Below, piece by piece: positions 1 through 7,748 of a stretch of 64,000 nt of DNA. Origin of the DNA: Gammaproteobacteria bacterium (GTDB lineage Bacteria; Pseudomonadota; Gammaproteobacteria; Steroidobacterales; Steroidobacteraceae); the NCBI GenBank assembly GCA_028293725.1, contig JAQGOE010000002.1, positions 53,590 through 117,589 on the forward strand, written 5' to 3'. The notes beneath the pieces were generated by a model, which saw only the letters and a list, made by a program, of their open reading frames with translations, ran no database searches and was not told the DNA's origin. Made by a program: the position numbers and the translations under genes. Position 1 is the first letter of the stretch; each line of letters opens with the position of its first letter.

Positions 1-404
1 GCGGATTTGTCCAAATAACCGCGCGCGTACCAGATCTGCGCGAGGTAGAACCATGCCCGGTTGCGTACACCCGTCGGAACGTCGTCGGTCAGGAGAGCCT
101 GGAAGCGTTCGCCGGCCTCGTTGTGCATGCCGAGCGAGAGATAGAGTCCGCCGAGCAGCAACTGTCCCTCGGCTTCGTGGTGCGGGATGTAATTCCAGTG
201 CTGGTAGGCCGTGAGGCGGGTGATCGCCTCGAAGTCGTCATCCTGGAAGAAATAGAACAGTACGTCGCCATAGTGGAGATCGCGAATGCGCGTCTCCGGA
301 AGCTTCTCCGGATCGTGGCGCCGCGCAGTCGCGGGCCCTGCGGCCACGACGACGGCGGCCGCGGCGGCCAGCGCCATCCAACGCTTTAGAACGCGACCTC
401 TCAA
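1..404 (-). CDS. Exported TPR-like protein (3' end outside window)
   Basis: The reading frame is open from about 404 to the left edge, so only the first ~134 residues are visible. A TTG at 402-404 gives an N-terminus with basic residues followed by an Ala/Val-rich stretch ending near Ala-Thr-Ala, a good Sec signal peptide; an ATG at 375-377 is an alternative but loses the basic n-region. The mature part is helical with repeating patterns (EGQLLLGGLYLSLG, then NRAWFYLAQIWYARGYLDK) typical of tetratricopeptide-like repeats. It begins 3 nt after the stop of the upstream gene and is the last visible member of a three-gene minus-strand unit with a TlpA-like thioredoxin. I infer a periplasmic scaffold or assembly role; the substrate is unknown. 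Confidence 0.7.
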   Translation of the reverse strand, partial: MRGRVLKRWMALAAAAAVVVAAGPATARRHDPEKLPETRIRDLHYGDVLFYFFQDDDFEAITRLTAYQHWNYIPHHEAEGQLLLGGLYLSLGMHNEAGERFQALLTDDVPTGVRNRAWFYLAQIWYARGYLDKS

Positions 405-407
405 AGC

Positions 408-1136
408 TTATTCCCAGTCCTTGATCTCGAACTCCGGCTGCTGCTTGCGCTGCCGGTCGTTGATCTTGAGCTCCAGGTACTTGGCACCGATCCCCTTCTC
501 GAAGGAGAGGTTGGCACCGCGCTTGTAGTCACGGTCGTTCGGACCCTTGCCGCTGAAGAAAGCGACCAGTTCGTGCTTGCCTACCTTCAGATTGCCGAGG
601 TAGAGCCGGTGCACCCCGCCGCGAAGCAACGCTTCGACCTCACGCGGGGTATATAAATAGTTGATGACTTCCTTCTGGTCGATCTTGAGCTGAACCGAGT
701 CGAGGGCGAAGAAGTCGCCCACGTCCATGGACAGGAACACCGCCACCTGGGTATTGGCGGGGAACAGCAATTCTTCCTCGAGGACGAACAGGTCGCGGTT
801 GAGGTCGACCACATCCTTTTTGAGGCTCTGCACTTCCGTGTCGAGGCCACGGGTGTCGGGAGCGGCGTCAGCAGGCGCATCCGCGGCAGGTGGTGTCGCC
901 GCAGCATCAGCGCCGGGAGCGGCCGCGGCATCGGTGCCGGCCGGCGGTGTAGCGGGAGTTGATGCGGGAGCCGACGGCGGTGCCGCATTCGCGGGAGCAG
1001 CTGCGGCTGCAGGCGCGGCGTTCTGTGCGATCGCCGGGCTCGCGGCCAGCGACAGGCCGATCATGGCTGCCACCAGACCCACGGCCCATCCTTTACGGGC
1101 AGCCAAAAACGACGGACGCGAAACAACGTGACTCAT
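408..1136 (-). CDS. Conserved exported protein, Ala/Pro-rich linker plus coiled coil, function unknown
   Basis: About 242 residues. Residues ~1-38 form a Sec signal peptide (basic start, hydrophobic core, cleavage after AIA). A ~65-residue low-complexity Ala/Pro/Asp linker follows, then a short coiled coil (LDTEVQSLKKDVVDLNRDLF) and a compact C-terminal domain of about 120 residues ending in EIKDWE. I do not recognise a catalytic motif. An ATG at 1151 overlaps the upstream stop (ATGA), so translation may begin there; I prefer 1136 because it gives a tidier signal peptide. It lies between a TlpA-like gene and a TPR gene with almost no spacing, so these three are co-transcribed. The linker suggests a tethered periplasmic domain reaching across the peptidoglycan; that is inference. 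Confidence 0.75.
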   Translation of the reverse strand: MSHVVSRPSFLAARKGWAVGLVAAMIGLSLAASPAIAQNAAPAAAAAPANAAPPSAPASTPATPPAGTDAAAAPGADAAATPPAADAPADAAPDTRGLDTEVQSLKKDVVDLNRDLFVLEEELLFPANTQVAVFLSMDVGDFFALDSVQLKIDQKEVINYLYTPREVEALLRGGVHRLYLGNLKVGKHELVAFFSGKGPNDRDYKRGANLSFEKGIGAKYLELKINDRQRKQQPEFEIKDWE

Positions 1137-1147
1137 ATTTATTCCGA

Positions 1148-1681
1148 TCATTCGTTCAGCAGAGTACGCAGCTGCTGCAGGTAGAGATCGTCGCTCTTTG
1201 CGCTGTAGTCGCGCAGGACATACCGCACGATCCCGTTACGATCGATCAACAGCGTCATCGGCAGATTGTCGACCTCGTAACGACGGCTCACCGCCTTCGC
1301 AGGGTCCAGCAGCAGCGCGAAATTCACCGTCTGGCCACCGTGCGCAAACTCGATCGCACGCGTTTGGTCGTCATCGACGTTGATCCCATACATCTGCAGG
1401 CCGGCCGAGCGGTAGGTCGCGAGACTCTTATCGAGTGCCGCAAGCTGGGTCCGACAAGGCGAACAGCGGCTGCTCCAGAAGCTGAGGACGACCACGTCGC
1501 CCCGATGCTCCGAGAGTCGGACATTACTGCCGGCGACCGCGCGCAAAGCGAAATCGGGCGCCTCGTGTCCGAGAAGAAAGTAGGTCGGCTGCGCCAACGA
1601 CGCCGTGCCGGCGCCCAACGCGATCAGAACGGCTAACGCCGTGCTGACGCACCGCCACCAAAGGCACACACGACGCAACAC
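1148..1681 (-). CDS. TlpA-like periplasmic thioredoxin-fold protein
   Basis: Thiol-disulfide oxidoreductase of the TlpA/ResA type (AhpC-TSA fold). After a signal anchor the protein shows APDFALRAV, then FWSSRCSPCRTQ with the redox pair C73-S-P-C76, the GINVDDD strand, and the cis-Pro loop DNLPMTLLIDRNG. The active site is CSPC rather than the commoner CGPC or CEPC. The open frame extends to 1783, but that upstream part is Pro/Arg/Gly-rich and unlike a signal peptide; GTG at 1681 or TTG at 1678 gives a sensible ~177-residue precursor, so the start is uncertain. Its stop overlaps the start region of the next gene. TlpA proteins reduce disulfides in cytochrome c maturation or metal-site assembly; a client among the cysteine-rich exported proteins of this region is plausible. 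Confidence 0.85.
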   Translation of the reverse strand: MLRRVCLWWRCVSTALAVLIALGAGTASLAQPTYFLLGHEAPDFALRAVAGSNVRLSEHRGDVVVLSFWSSRCSPCRTQLAALDKSLATYRSAGLQMYGINVDDDQTRAIEFAHGGQTVNFALLLDPAKAVSRRYEVDNLPMTLLIDRNGIVRYVLRDYSAKSDDLYLQQLRTLLNE

Positions 1682-1947
1682 AGGCCGTTTCGGCCGCTGC
1701 AATCTCAAAAAATATCCTTGACGCTGATGGGGTCGACCGGGGCTGCCGCCGTGCGGCCTGCGCGGCCCGGGCAACCCTCGCACAGGCTACTTAACACTGT
1801 CAACGAACGAGACGGCGCTTTCCGCCGGTAAGCAGCGGGTGGCCGCCCCCATGAAAAACAAGCACGTGGACGCGCTATGGTGCCGGAAGCGGCGGCGGGA
1901 AAGAATACGCCGGAGCGTCGGCTTTGCGCGACAGCCGAATTTAGAAG
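1682..1947. other. Intergenic region, no convincing gene
   Basis: This stretch lies between the hairpin that ends the DUF1501-like operon and the TlpA-like gene on the same strand. Open frames here are Arg/Pro-rich shadows. It probably holds the promoter of the TlpA-like trio, but I cannot point to a convincing -35/-10 pair. Confidence 0.5.
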
Positions 1948-1973
1948 AAGGAGCCGGCGTGAGCCGGCTCCTT
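1948..1973 (-). terminator. Hairpin terminator of the DUF1501-like operon
   Basis: A perfect 11-bp stem (AAGGAGCCGGC paired with GCCGGCTCCTT) closes a 4-nt loop, starting five bases past the stop of the minus-strand DUF1501-like gene. On the minus strand it is followed by CTTCTAAATT, a weak U-tract. Position and symmetry support a transcription end for the leftward operon. Confidence 0.75.
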
Positions 1974-1979
1974 GGATCA

Positions 1980-3611
1980 TCAGACGATCGGACCGAAAGC
2001 GGTGAGAGCCGCCTGCGCGCTGGCCGACCCCAACCCCTGCATGGGGAAGAAGGAGCTGAATTGTCCAGCCTGCCCGGTCAGACCGAGGTAGTTGAGAATC
2101 ATGACCTCGGGAATCTGCGTGACCGAGTTGGCGGCCGGGCTCGAAGTGGCGTCGACGCTGCCCGCAGCAGTGAAATAGCCGATCTGCTGACTCGCCGCCC
2201 CGTTGACAGGCTGCGGACGGCCCTTCGGGCTGTAGACGAGGAAGAACGTCGACGATACCGACTGGTTATCGCCCTGCCAGGCCAGCTTGCCACGACCGCC
2301 AGTACTGTTGTCGACCATGGAGCTCGAGGTGAGCGACCCGTCGCTGAATACGTAAATCATCACCGGCGAGCCGACACGCTGCGCGTACTCCAGCACGGCG
2401 CCGATCATCTGGCCGGCCTTGAAGTTTTTGGTCTCACCTGTCACCCGGTCGCCGGTGTGATAATCATAACCACCCAAGGTGATGGTCCCAGCGGCGGCAT
2501 ACCCGTTGCACACCAGCTTCATGACGCTGGCGGTCTTTTTGATGTCGTTATCCGAGAAGTCCGCCGCCGTGAAGATCGGCGAGGCGCCGCCTGTGATGAG
2601 CGGATCCTGGGTCGGATCGAGCGACGACGGATTTCCGAACGCGTCCGCCGTATACGCGGACTGTGCGTAGGAGCAACGCACCTGACTCTTGAGCGCCACG
2701 TCCTGAGCCCCACCGCCAGCGTACAGCGACGAGCCTGTTTGCGACCCGTTAGGGGGCGCCAGCACTCCAGTGAACTCGGTCCCGGCCGTGTTGGCCGGAT
2801 CGTAGAGAGCACTACCGCCCGAAATGCGGGCCTGCGATTCGATCACCGCGATGGAAACCGGATCGGCCGGCGCGCCACCCGTGCTGACGAGGGCGACATC
2901 GTCGGCCGGCACGGCGATCGTGGTCGGCTGGAACAGGGGATTGACCATGTAGGGCGGCGCCGCGGAGTTGCCTCCCGACATGCTCGACTGGTTGCCGACG
3001 AGATTCAGCAACTTCCCGCGCGCGCCGGTCATGGCGATGCCATACATCGGGTTGTGCGGATTCTGGCCGGTGTCGTTCTGCGACATGCCGCAGATGACCG
3101 CTCCGTTCGTGCCGGCAGCCGTCGCCGGCGTGGTGGCCTTCGTCAGCATGCCTCGGAGAATGGCTCCGTCGGAATGCCACAGGAGACCGAACGTGCTACT
3201 GGTAAAGCCAGCCGCTGACGGCACCATGTTGCCCGGCAAACCCATCTTGCCGTAGGCCGCCGTCGTCAGAAAGTTAGCCTGGCCGCCTTTCTGTCCGACG
3301 ATAACTTCCGACCCGACGAGATTCGCGCCGCCGGCGAGGTCGAAACAGATCACCGGGATGCCGGTCGCGTTGGTCGCGACGTTACACTGCGTCTTGTCGA
3401 GCAGCGCCTGAATATCAGCCGACAACGCCGCATTCGCCTTGTTGGGCTTCAGCGCTGAGGCCAGCCATGCGGGCCCTACGACGAGCGCGGGAGCGGTTCT
3501 CAATCCCGCGCTGAGCAACTCGCGCCGCGTTACCGGGACCTTATGGTCCGGGAACAGCAACGGCTCGTTAGGACCGCGAGGCCGGGGCAATTTCTTTTGA
3601 ATAAAAAACAT
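1980..3611 (-). CDS. Tat-exported DUF1501-like protein
   Basis: 543 residues. The N-terminus carries a twin-arginine motif (VTRRELLSAGLRTAPALVVG) at about residues 27-46, so export folded through Tat is expected. The mature protein has ICFDLAGGANLVGS and a long region with GGNSAAPPYMVNP and QNPHNPMYG, resembling DUF1501 proteins (alkaline-phosphatase-like fold, function unknown). In many bacteria DUF1501 genes sit beside a partner that carries cytochrome c motifs or DUF1800/DUF1553 domains. Here the partners are two CxxCH proteins immediately upstream (21 nt after the LamG gene), so the three form one operon ended by the hairpin at 1948-1973. I infer a cofactor-bearing surface or periplasmic protein whose folding must precede export. 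The exact family assignment is from memory of the motifs. Confidence 0.75.
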   Translation of the reverse strand: MFFIQKKLPRPRGPNEPLLFPDHKVPVTRRELLSAGLRTAPALVVGPAWLASALKPNKANAALSADIQALLDKTQCNVATNATGIPVICFDLAGGANLVGSEVIVGQKGGQANFLTTAAYGKMGLPGNMVPSAAGFTSSTFGLLWHSDGAILRGMLTKATTPATAAGTNGAVICGMSQNDTGQNPHNPMYGIAMTGARGKLLNLVGNQSSMSGGNSAAPPYMVNPLFQPTTIAVPADDVALVSTGGAPADPVSIAVIESQARISGGSALYDPANTAGTEFTGVLAPPNGSQTGSSLYAGGGAQDVALKSQVRCSYAQSAYTADAFGNPSSLDPTQDPLITGGASPIFTAADFSDNDIKKTASVMKLVCNGYAAAGTITLGGYDYHTGDRVTGETKNFKAGQMIGAVLEYAQRVGSPVMIYVFSDGSLTSSSMVDNSTGGRGKLAWQGDNQSVSSTFFLVYSPKGRPQPVNGAASQQIGYFTAAGSVDATSSPAANSVTQIPEVMILNYLGLTGQAGQFSSFFPMQGLGSASAQAALTAFGPIV

Positions 3612-3632
3612 GTGTGCGCTCTCCTGTGCCGG

Positions 3633-6161
3633 TCACTGCACGGTGACTGCTGCACTGCCCAGGGCGGCGGTGCAGGCTGCGATGGTCGCGGCAGAAACGG
3701 TTTCTGAGGAATTGAGGGTCGGTATGCGCAACAGCAGGGCCTTGAGCTCCGTCTTCATACCCGCGGCGGCCTGCGGATAGGCGGTCGGGCCCACGATCGC
3801 GTTCGCCAAGGGGTTCACGACGCTGTCGATGTTGGCCTGGCTCGCATTGAAGTACGTGCCAGCGTTCGCACTGAGGCTCGAGTTGAGCGTCGCAAAGCCC
3901 GATCCGGCGAAGAACGTAGTGAACGTCGACGATGTTCCCACCAGCTGGGCGCAATACACACCCGCCATCTGCGAAATCGCAGTCTGGTGCGACGGCAGGA
4001 AGGCGGCGATCGACGGTGCCGATGGCATCGACTGCTGCACTGCCTGATACACCGTGGTGACGGCCGTGTTGGTGAACGGTACGCCGGTGATTCCGGACAT
4101 CGTGTGATAAACGCGCTCGAAGGTAGCGATTCCCATATCGGGTACCGGAGTGCCCGGTACAGCGGCGGTAGCGGTGTACGTCGGTTCGACAAACGTGTGA
4201 GAGAAGGAGCCGAACTGGTCAAACGACAGGAAGAACATGTCGGTAGCCGGCCCCTGGTCAACCGGGACGATCGCGCCGACGGTCGAAAGCACCTGTCCAC
4301 CCGCAGCCGTGTAGCTCGGAGGCCCGACGGTCGTGCTTAGCGTTGCATACGACTGTCCCGCGGTCGGGATCACGCCGTTGACTCCAAAGCGCATGCCCGA
4401 GATGACGATGCCGGACGGCGCCGCTTTCGGATCGAGGCTGACGAACGTCGGGTTCGTGAAGAGATAGCTGTAGGTATCGTTCTGGGAGGCCTGGATCTCG
4501 ATGTACGTCTGCGGGATACCCGACAACGCACTTACATCGAACAGCAGGAAGTACTTCTGGCCGACGCCGGCGTTGAAATTCTCCAGGACCTGGGTCGCGG
4601 TGAGCGCGCGGCTATGGACGGCCGCGAACTTGATCGTGCCGCCCCAGCCTTCTTTGCCAGTCACTTCGCTACCGAGCGCCAGCGCGAATGTGCTGTCCCA
4701 GCTCGCCAGCGAGCCACCACCAGCAGTGTCCTTGTCGGGCGTCAGCGCGCCATTGACATACAACTGCTGGCCATTCACCGAATCGTAGGTCAGCACGACA
4801 TGTTGCAACGCCGCCTGGGCCACGTTCTCCGCGGTCGCGTTGATGAGCGGCGGCGTGCCATTGGTGTCCGTCGTGCTGCTGCGCGTACGACCCTCATAGG
4901 ACTGGGTGCTTTGCGCCAATGTGGCATTCCGTGTCTTGTCGCTACCGGAATACGTCATGATGTAGGCTTCTTTCTGCGCGACGTCGTTCGGGTTCACCCA
5001 CGCTTCGAAGGAGAACTCGCCCGTGCCCTGCGCCAGCAGCGCAATCTTCTGGCTCGAGGACGTCGAGGCCTGCGCCTTACCGCCCGGCGCGAAGGTCAGA
5101 CCCCAGCCGCCGGCCCAAGTGACGCCGCCATTCAGAGTCAGATCCGCCGAGGGGCTGACACCGCTCGTGTCGTACGCGATGTTGCCCGTGCCGGTCTCGA
5201 ACATGTACTTCGCGACGATATTCGCCTCGTAGCGGGCGCCGCCGGCGGCGATCGTACCTTCCTGGAGCGCCAGTGCTTGCGACACGACGAGCGTCGGATC
5301 GATGTTGGTGGTCGGTATGCTGGCCGCGTAGGCCTGCAAGGCGGTGAGCATGATCGCCGCGCTACCCGGGCAGTCGGGTGCGCCACCAGGCGTGGTAGCC
5401 CAGCAATGGTGCAAGTCTTGCGACAGCCGCTCGTAGAAACGCGACTGGTCCGGCGAGTTGAGATTGATCTTGGCCTGCGCCGCCAGGTAGGCCTGCGCGG
5501 GATCGGACTGCGCGAAGTAAGGCGCCTGCGCCGTCGCCGAGGTGGGCGTGTGACAGTTGACGCAGTACTTTGAGAGGAGCGGCTGCCAGAGATAGGTCTG
5601 GAAGCCGGTCGAATCCGCCGGGAAGGTCTTGCTTCCGCCGACTGAATGCGGGGGCGGGGCTACGAGAGTAATGCTCGTGGCGGAGGCAGAGCCGCCACCC
5701 AGCCAGTTGTTAATCCAGGTGAGCAACGTCTGGGCGCACGCATTCGGGTCCGCGACCCAGCAGTTGTGGCCGCCACCGACCTTCAGAACCATCGTCGACT
5801 GCGACGGGTTCGAAACGTTGATGAGCGGAAGCACCGCCTGGTAGGCGAGGTTCACGTCATCGGAGCGCGCGAACATGGGCGACTGGCCGCCCTCGTGGTG
5901 ACATCCACCGCAGCGGTTCTGCACGCGGATGTTCTGCCACAGGTTGATCTGAAACGCCGTGACGTCCGCCGTGGAGGCCGCGGGACCGGTGTAGGCGTTA
6001 GCCGTGGAAGTGTTGCTCGTCTGCTGCAGCACCGAAGTAGCCGGGCCATTGGAGCCCGAGCTGCAAGCGGCGACAGCCGTGACGAGTACCAGAGCCGCGG
6101 CAGCCTTGAAGGCACGCGCTGTCCGGAAAATGAGCCCGTTCATGTGTTGTTCCCTGTTCAT
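3633..6161 (-). CDS. Lipoprotein with duplicated CxxCH module and LamG domain
   Basis: 842 residues. A lipoprotein signal ends at C33 (AVAAC). Two homologous ~95-residue modules follow: the first has CGGCH at 84-88 and GHNCW near 131-135; the second has CVNCH at 200-204 and HHCW near 251-254. Both share FQxxLWQ before the heme motif, PxFAxSD after it, and a later Cys. Residues ~313-530 look like a LamG/concanavalin-like jelly roll (YMFETGTGN..., FSFEAWVNP, LYVNGALTPDKD). The C-terminal ~300 residues are Ser/Thr/Ala-rich and unrecognised. The start at 6161 has GAGGGGG upstream; an ATG at 6143 is a second choice. It lies 12 nt after the CxxCH gene and 21 nt before the DUF1501-like gene. I infer a surface diheme protein with a glycan- or ligand-binding domain. 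Confidence 0.82.
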   Translation of the reverse strand: MNREQHMNGLIFRTARAFKAAAALVLVTAVAACSSGSNGPATSVLQQTSNTSTANAYTGPAASTADVTAFQINLWQNIRVQNRCGGCHHEGGQSPMFARSDDVNLAYQAVLPLINVSNPSQSTMVLKVGGGHNCWVADPNACAQTLLTWINNWLGGGSASATSITLVAPPPHSVGGSKTFPADSTGFQTYLWQPLLSKYCVNCHTPTSATAQAPYFAQSDPAQAYLAAQAKINLNSPDQSRFYERLSQDLHHCWATTPGGAPDCPGSAAIMLTALQAYAASIPTTNIDPTLVVSQALALQEGTIAAGGARYEANIVAKYMFETGTGNIAYDTSGVSPSADLTLNGGVTWAGGWGLTFAPGGKAQASTSSSQKIALLAQGTGEFSFEAWVNPNDVAQKEAYIMTYSGSDKTRNATLAQSTQSYEGRTRSSTTDTNGTPPLINATAENVAQAALQHVVLTYDSVNGQQLYVNGALTPDKDTAGGGSLASWDSTFALALGSEVTGKEGWGGTIKFAAVHSRALTATQVLENFNAGVGQKYFLLFDVSALSGIPQTYIEIQASQNDTYSYLFTNPTFVSLDPKAAPSGIVISGMRFGVNGVIPTAGQSYATLSTTVGPPSYTAAGGQVLSTVGAIVPVDQGPATDMFFLSFDQFGSFSHTFVEPTYTATAAVPGTPVPDMGIATFERVYHTMSGITGVPFTNTAVTTVYQAVQQSMPSAPSIAAFLPSHQTAISQMAGVYCAQLVGTSSTFTTFFAGSGFATLNSSLSANAGTYFNASQANIDSVVNPLANAIVGPTAYPQAAAGMKTELKALLLRIPTLNSSETVSAATIAACTAALGSAAVTVQ

Positions 6162-6173
6162 TGCAGCACCCCC

Positions 6174-7391
6174 TCAAGTGCCCGGGCAGGCCGCGGCGAC
6201 CTGCTGGAAGACGGTTTTGAGGTTGTAGCCAGACTGGAAGCTGCTGGCGATCGTGGCCGCCGCGCTGATGTCCTGGGTGCTCGTCGGCGTCCGGAAGCAC
6301 ACCGTCTGAAACACCTGCTTGACCTTACACGCCGCGAACTGTTGGCTGCCGGCGACCTCCTGGCCCCACGACTTGGCGCCATTGCCACTGCCGGGGAGCG
6401 CGGAGTTCCAGCCGAACACCGAGTTGGGACCCGCGCGCCAGCGATTCGACCAACTATCGTCGGGCGTGACGAAACCCTGCGGGAAGTTCTGCGAATTGAT
6501 GTGGTACTTCGGCTGCACCTGGCCTGCCGTGTAAACGAGCTGGGTGGAGGTCGTGTCGAAGTTGTAGTAAGCAAACGCCTGTGCGTTCGGATCCATGCCG
6601 CTGTGACAGCCGACGCAGTTGTTGAGGAAGATGCGGCTGTCACCGCCCGGGCTGCGCGAGACGTCCTGACGGATACGATCAGTCGGCCGCGACGTGTCCA
6701 TGAGTGTCTCCATGTCGTTACACATGTGATTGATCATGGTGAACCGGAACATCGCGCGATTCGTGCCATTGATGAAGAACGCGCCCGAGCCGCCGGCGGA
6801 AGTAATCACCCCCGCGGTGGCCGCAGCGGGAATTCCGTAGGCCGCCGATTGCGTGGTCGGTACGAGCGCCGCGGAGAGGTCCACGCCGTTCGTTTCAGCC
6901 ATCGCGTAGTGATTGTTGTTGGCCGGTGAGACACCCGGCAGTCCAGGCGAATTCACCGTATAGAGAATGTCACCGGACAGCACCGTGTTGAACGGCACGT
7001 TGTCGCGCACCATGCCGATGACGGTGGCGGCGTAATCGTTGAACGGTACGAACACCGTCTGGTCGCGATTCGTCCACGGCATCACCATGTTCTTCAGCAC
7101 CACGTTGTAGAACGTGGGCGCCGTTTTCGGATCCGTTGCAATGGCCGCCGCCGCGACGAGGCCCGCCTGGCCCGGTGCGTTATTAATGGCCAGTACCATC
7201 TGTGCGAGCACCGCCGGCGACGGCTGTACTCCGGCGAGACGCTCATAGATGCGCTCTGCCTGCTCGGTTGGTCCGGCGAACGCCGGGGTTGCCGCCTGTG
7301 CTGCCAGAAGGGCCAGCCCGCATGCTGTTGCGACGGCTGAAGTTCGCCGCGCCAGGCGCGCGCTCCCGTTCCCGACTCTTTGCGTTCTCAT
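6174..7391 (-). CDS. Exported monoheme (CxxCH) protein, DUF1588/DUF1585-like
   Basis: 405 residues from the ATG at 7391, which has a good GGGTGG ribosome site 7 nt upstream; an in-frame GTG at 7400 is less likely. A Sec signal peptide ends near PAFA (residue 39). The protein begins AERIYERLAGVQPSPAVLAQ and carries one heme-c motif NNCVGCHSGMD (C259-V-G-C-H263) in its C-terminal half, close to a conserved NHMCNDMETLMDTSRP segment. The layout recalls the DUF1592/DUF1588/DUF1585 cytochrome-type proteins that accompany DUF1501 or DUF1552 partners; the family call is tentative. It is the first gene of the leftward operon, so its promoter lies in the region shared with the HzsA-related operon. It probably acts in the periplasm as an electron-transfer subunit. 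Confidence 0.78.
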   Translation of the reverse strand: MRTQRVGNGSARLARRTSAVATACGLALLAAQAATPAFAGPTEQAERIYERLAGVQPSPAVLAQMVLAINNAPGQAGLVAAAAIATDPKTAPTFYNVVLKNMVMPWTNRDQTVFVPFNDYAATVIGMVRDNVPFNTVLSGDILYTVNSPGLPGVSPANNNHYAMAETNGVDLSAALVPTTQSAAYGIPAAATAGVITSAGGSGAFFINGTNRAMFRFTMINHMCNDMETLMDTSRPTDRIRQDVSRSPGGDSRIFLNNCVGCHSGMDPNAQAFAYYNFDTTSTQLVYTAGQVQPKYHINSQNFPQGFVTPDDSWSNRWRAGPNSVFGWNSALPGSGNGAKSWGQEVAGSQQFAACKVKQVFQTVCFRTPTSTQDISAAATIASSFQSGYNLKTVFQQVAAACPGT

Positions 7392-7748
7392 AGCGACCAC
7401 CCACTCCCAATTGTCGATCCGCGGGCCGCACTATACGGTCCCAAAGTCCCACCCCCGATTGTCTGTAACGACGGACGTCGCCAGATGACGACATGTTTCT
7501 TGTTAGGCCCGTCGCCAGGCTCATTACTCGGCAAAGTGCGAGTCGGGTCACGGCACACCCGGAATCAAAGGACTAACTAGTACCGCGCTTGCCAGTGCGC
7601 TCGATATAGCGGAAGAGAACAGGGAACCGCGTCCGCGTGCCGTGATGGATTCAGCACTACGATAAAAACCTGGCGAACGGGGCCGTGAATTAAGTTACAT
7701 TCGCCGTCGTTGGGAAGGCGCGAGCGGATCGATGTGGAGTCTCTTTTA
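7392..7748. promoter_or_regulatory. Divergent intergenic region between the two heme-protein operons
   Basis: The 357-bp region separates the leftward CxxCH operon from the rightward HzsA-related operon and must hold both promoters. On the minus strand a TATAGT -10-like element lies at 7430-7435, about 40 nt upstream of the leftward start, without a clear -35. A GGAG sequence near 7735 is the likely ribosome site of the rightward gene. I see no gene, strong inverted repeat or known riboswitch here. Confidence 0.4.

Noticed and set aside
1839..3218. 459-residue open frame on the plus strand
   Set aside because: It is Arg/Gly/His-rich, lacks a signal or domain, and is antisense to the DUF1501-like gene; a high-GC shadow frame.
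5646..6929. 427-residue open frame on the plus strand
   Set aside because: Antisense to the two CxxCH genes, whose heme motifs and signal peptides are clear; composition is shadow-like.
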